The position numbers and the translations under genes are program-made. From NCBI RefSeq assembly GCF_002812725.1, contig NZ_NMUN01000006.1, positions 1 to 64,000 of the forward strand: a stretch of DNA of 64,000 nt, given 5' to 3'. The notes beneath the pieces were generated by a model. The model was not told where the DNA came from and ran no database searches. It saw nothing but the letters and a program-made list of their open reading frames with translations. Positions 63,915 through 64,000 of the stretch are shown here, in pieces (the first letter of the stretch is position 1; each line of letters begins with the position of its first letter). Origin of the DNA: Microbacterium sp. BR1. GTDB taxonomy: Bacteria > Actinomycetota > Actinomycetes > Actinomycetales > Microbacteriaceae.

Positions 63915-64000
63915 GGCAGCAGAGAACGTGACGCCGTTGACGGTGGCGAAGAAGATCAAGCGTGAAGCACGCATCCGCACGGTGCGGCTCGGTGACCTCA
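63908..64000 (+). CDS. Phage early gene, cut by window end
   Basis: Starts MGEAAENVTPLTVAKKIKRE and stays open to the window end (31 codons). It overlaps the previous gene, so it belongs to the same operon. Too short to identify. Confidence 0.6.

Larger units (their letters stand above)
62391..64000. mobile_element. Left end of a probable prophage in tRNA-Lys
   Basis: To the right of the broken tRNA-Lys the sequence has a phage-like switch: a leftward repressor, two divergent leaderless promoters with good -35 boxes, and a rightward tightly overlapping early operon (63-aa HTH, 318-aa protein, next gene cut by the window). The integrase is not seen and should lie at the far end. Confidence 0.75.

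Overview
The window is a high-GC actinobacterial chromosome segment, most probably Microbacterium or a close relative in the Microbacteriaceae. The reasons are the gene set (CarD, GlnR, SenX3-RegX3, SigK-RskA, DUF3048, DUF3263, DUF4032 and DUF2332 proteins, a WXG100 protein, a Pls/PosA-type synthetase), frequent GTG starts, start/stop overlaps (ATGA, GTGA), and many starts that lie 6-8 nt behind a TAnnnT -10 box, the pattern of leaderless mRNAs. This is inferred from content; no 16S rRNA gene is present.

Region 1 (1-15583, core): a frameshifted small membrane protein, a helicase-associated protein gene with an in-frame stop next to an XPB-type helicase, a two-component system whose kinase seems to start at CTG, a WXG100 protein, groL under two CIRCE operators, a DUF3048 lipoprotein, a cold-shock protein, LytR_C and DUF3263 proteins, a DUF2332 protein, msrB plus a nitroreductase-like protein, a YdcZ-type transporter and two hypothetical genes.

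Region 2 (15584-25611): a 10-kb integrated element at the 3' half of tRNA-Thr(TGT), bounded by a 46-bp direct repeat. It carries a tyrosine integrase, a divergent regulator and Xis-like protein, a CHC2-Toprim-AAA replication protein, a GTGCGTGC repeat field that could be its origin, an operon of two tiny proteins and a Cys-rich protein cut by an IS256-family element (8-bp target duplication; excision in silico restores the frame), a frameshifted terminase-small-subunit-like gene, and three small membrane proteins as cargo. No conjugation or virion genes were seen. The layout resembles phage satellites (PICI-like). Hexamers GCTAGC spaced exactly 11 bp sit near both ends.

Region 3 (25650-53931, core): a DsbA-fold protein without its cysteines, an MsmK/UgpC-type ATPase, DUF4032, rlmB-cysS, ispDF-carD, the SenX3-RegX3 pair, phoU, gpmA, FUSC-ygfZ-nitrobindin genes, glnR, ppk with a Nudix/phosphatase and a phosphopantetheinyl transferase gene, and facing them an M1 peptidase and a 1319-residue Pls/PosA-family synthetase preceded by a 32-codon ORF.

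Region 4 (53932-62340): pstSCAB behind a GTTCACC direct-repeat Pho box (related boxes lie before phoU and, weakly, ppk), pabC, a candidate structured RNA, and sigK-rskA divergent from a fasciclin lipoprotein gene that has a SigK-like promoter, the same pairing as in mycobacteria. SenX3-RegX3, PhoU, Pst and PPK together make a phosphate-sensing, uptake and storage network.

Region 5 (62350-64000): the 5' half of a tRNA-Lys(TTT) gene runs into a second element, probably a prophage. Its repressor gene ends inside the anticodon loop of the tRNA, so the attachment site overlaps the repressor's 3' end. That is the arrangement of integration-dependent immunity systems known from some mycobacteriophages, and it is the most interesting single observation here.
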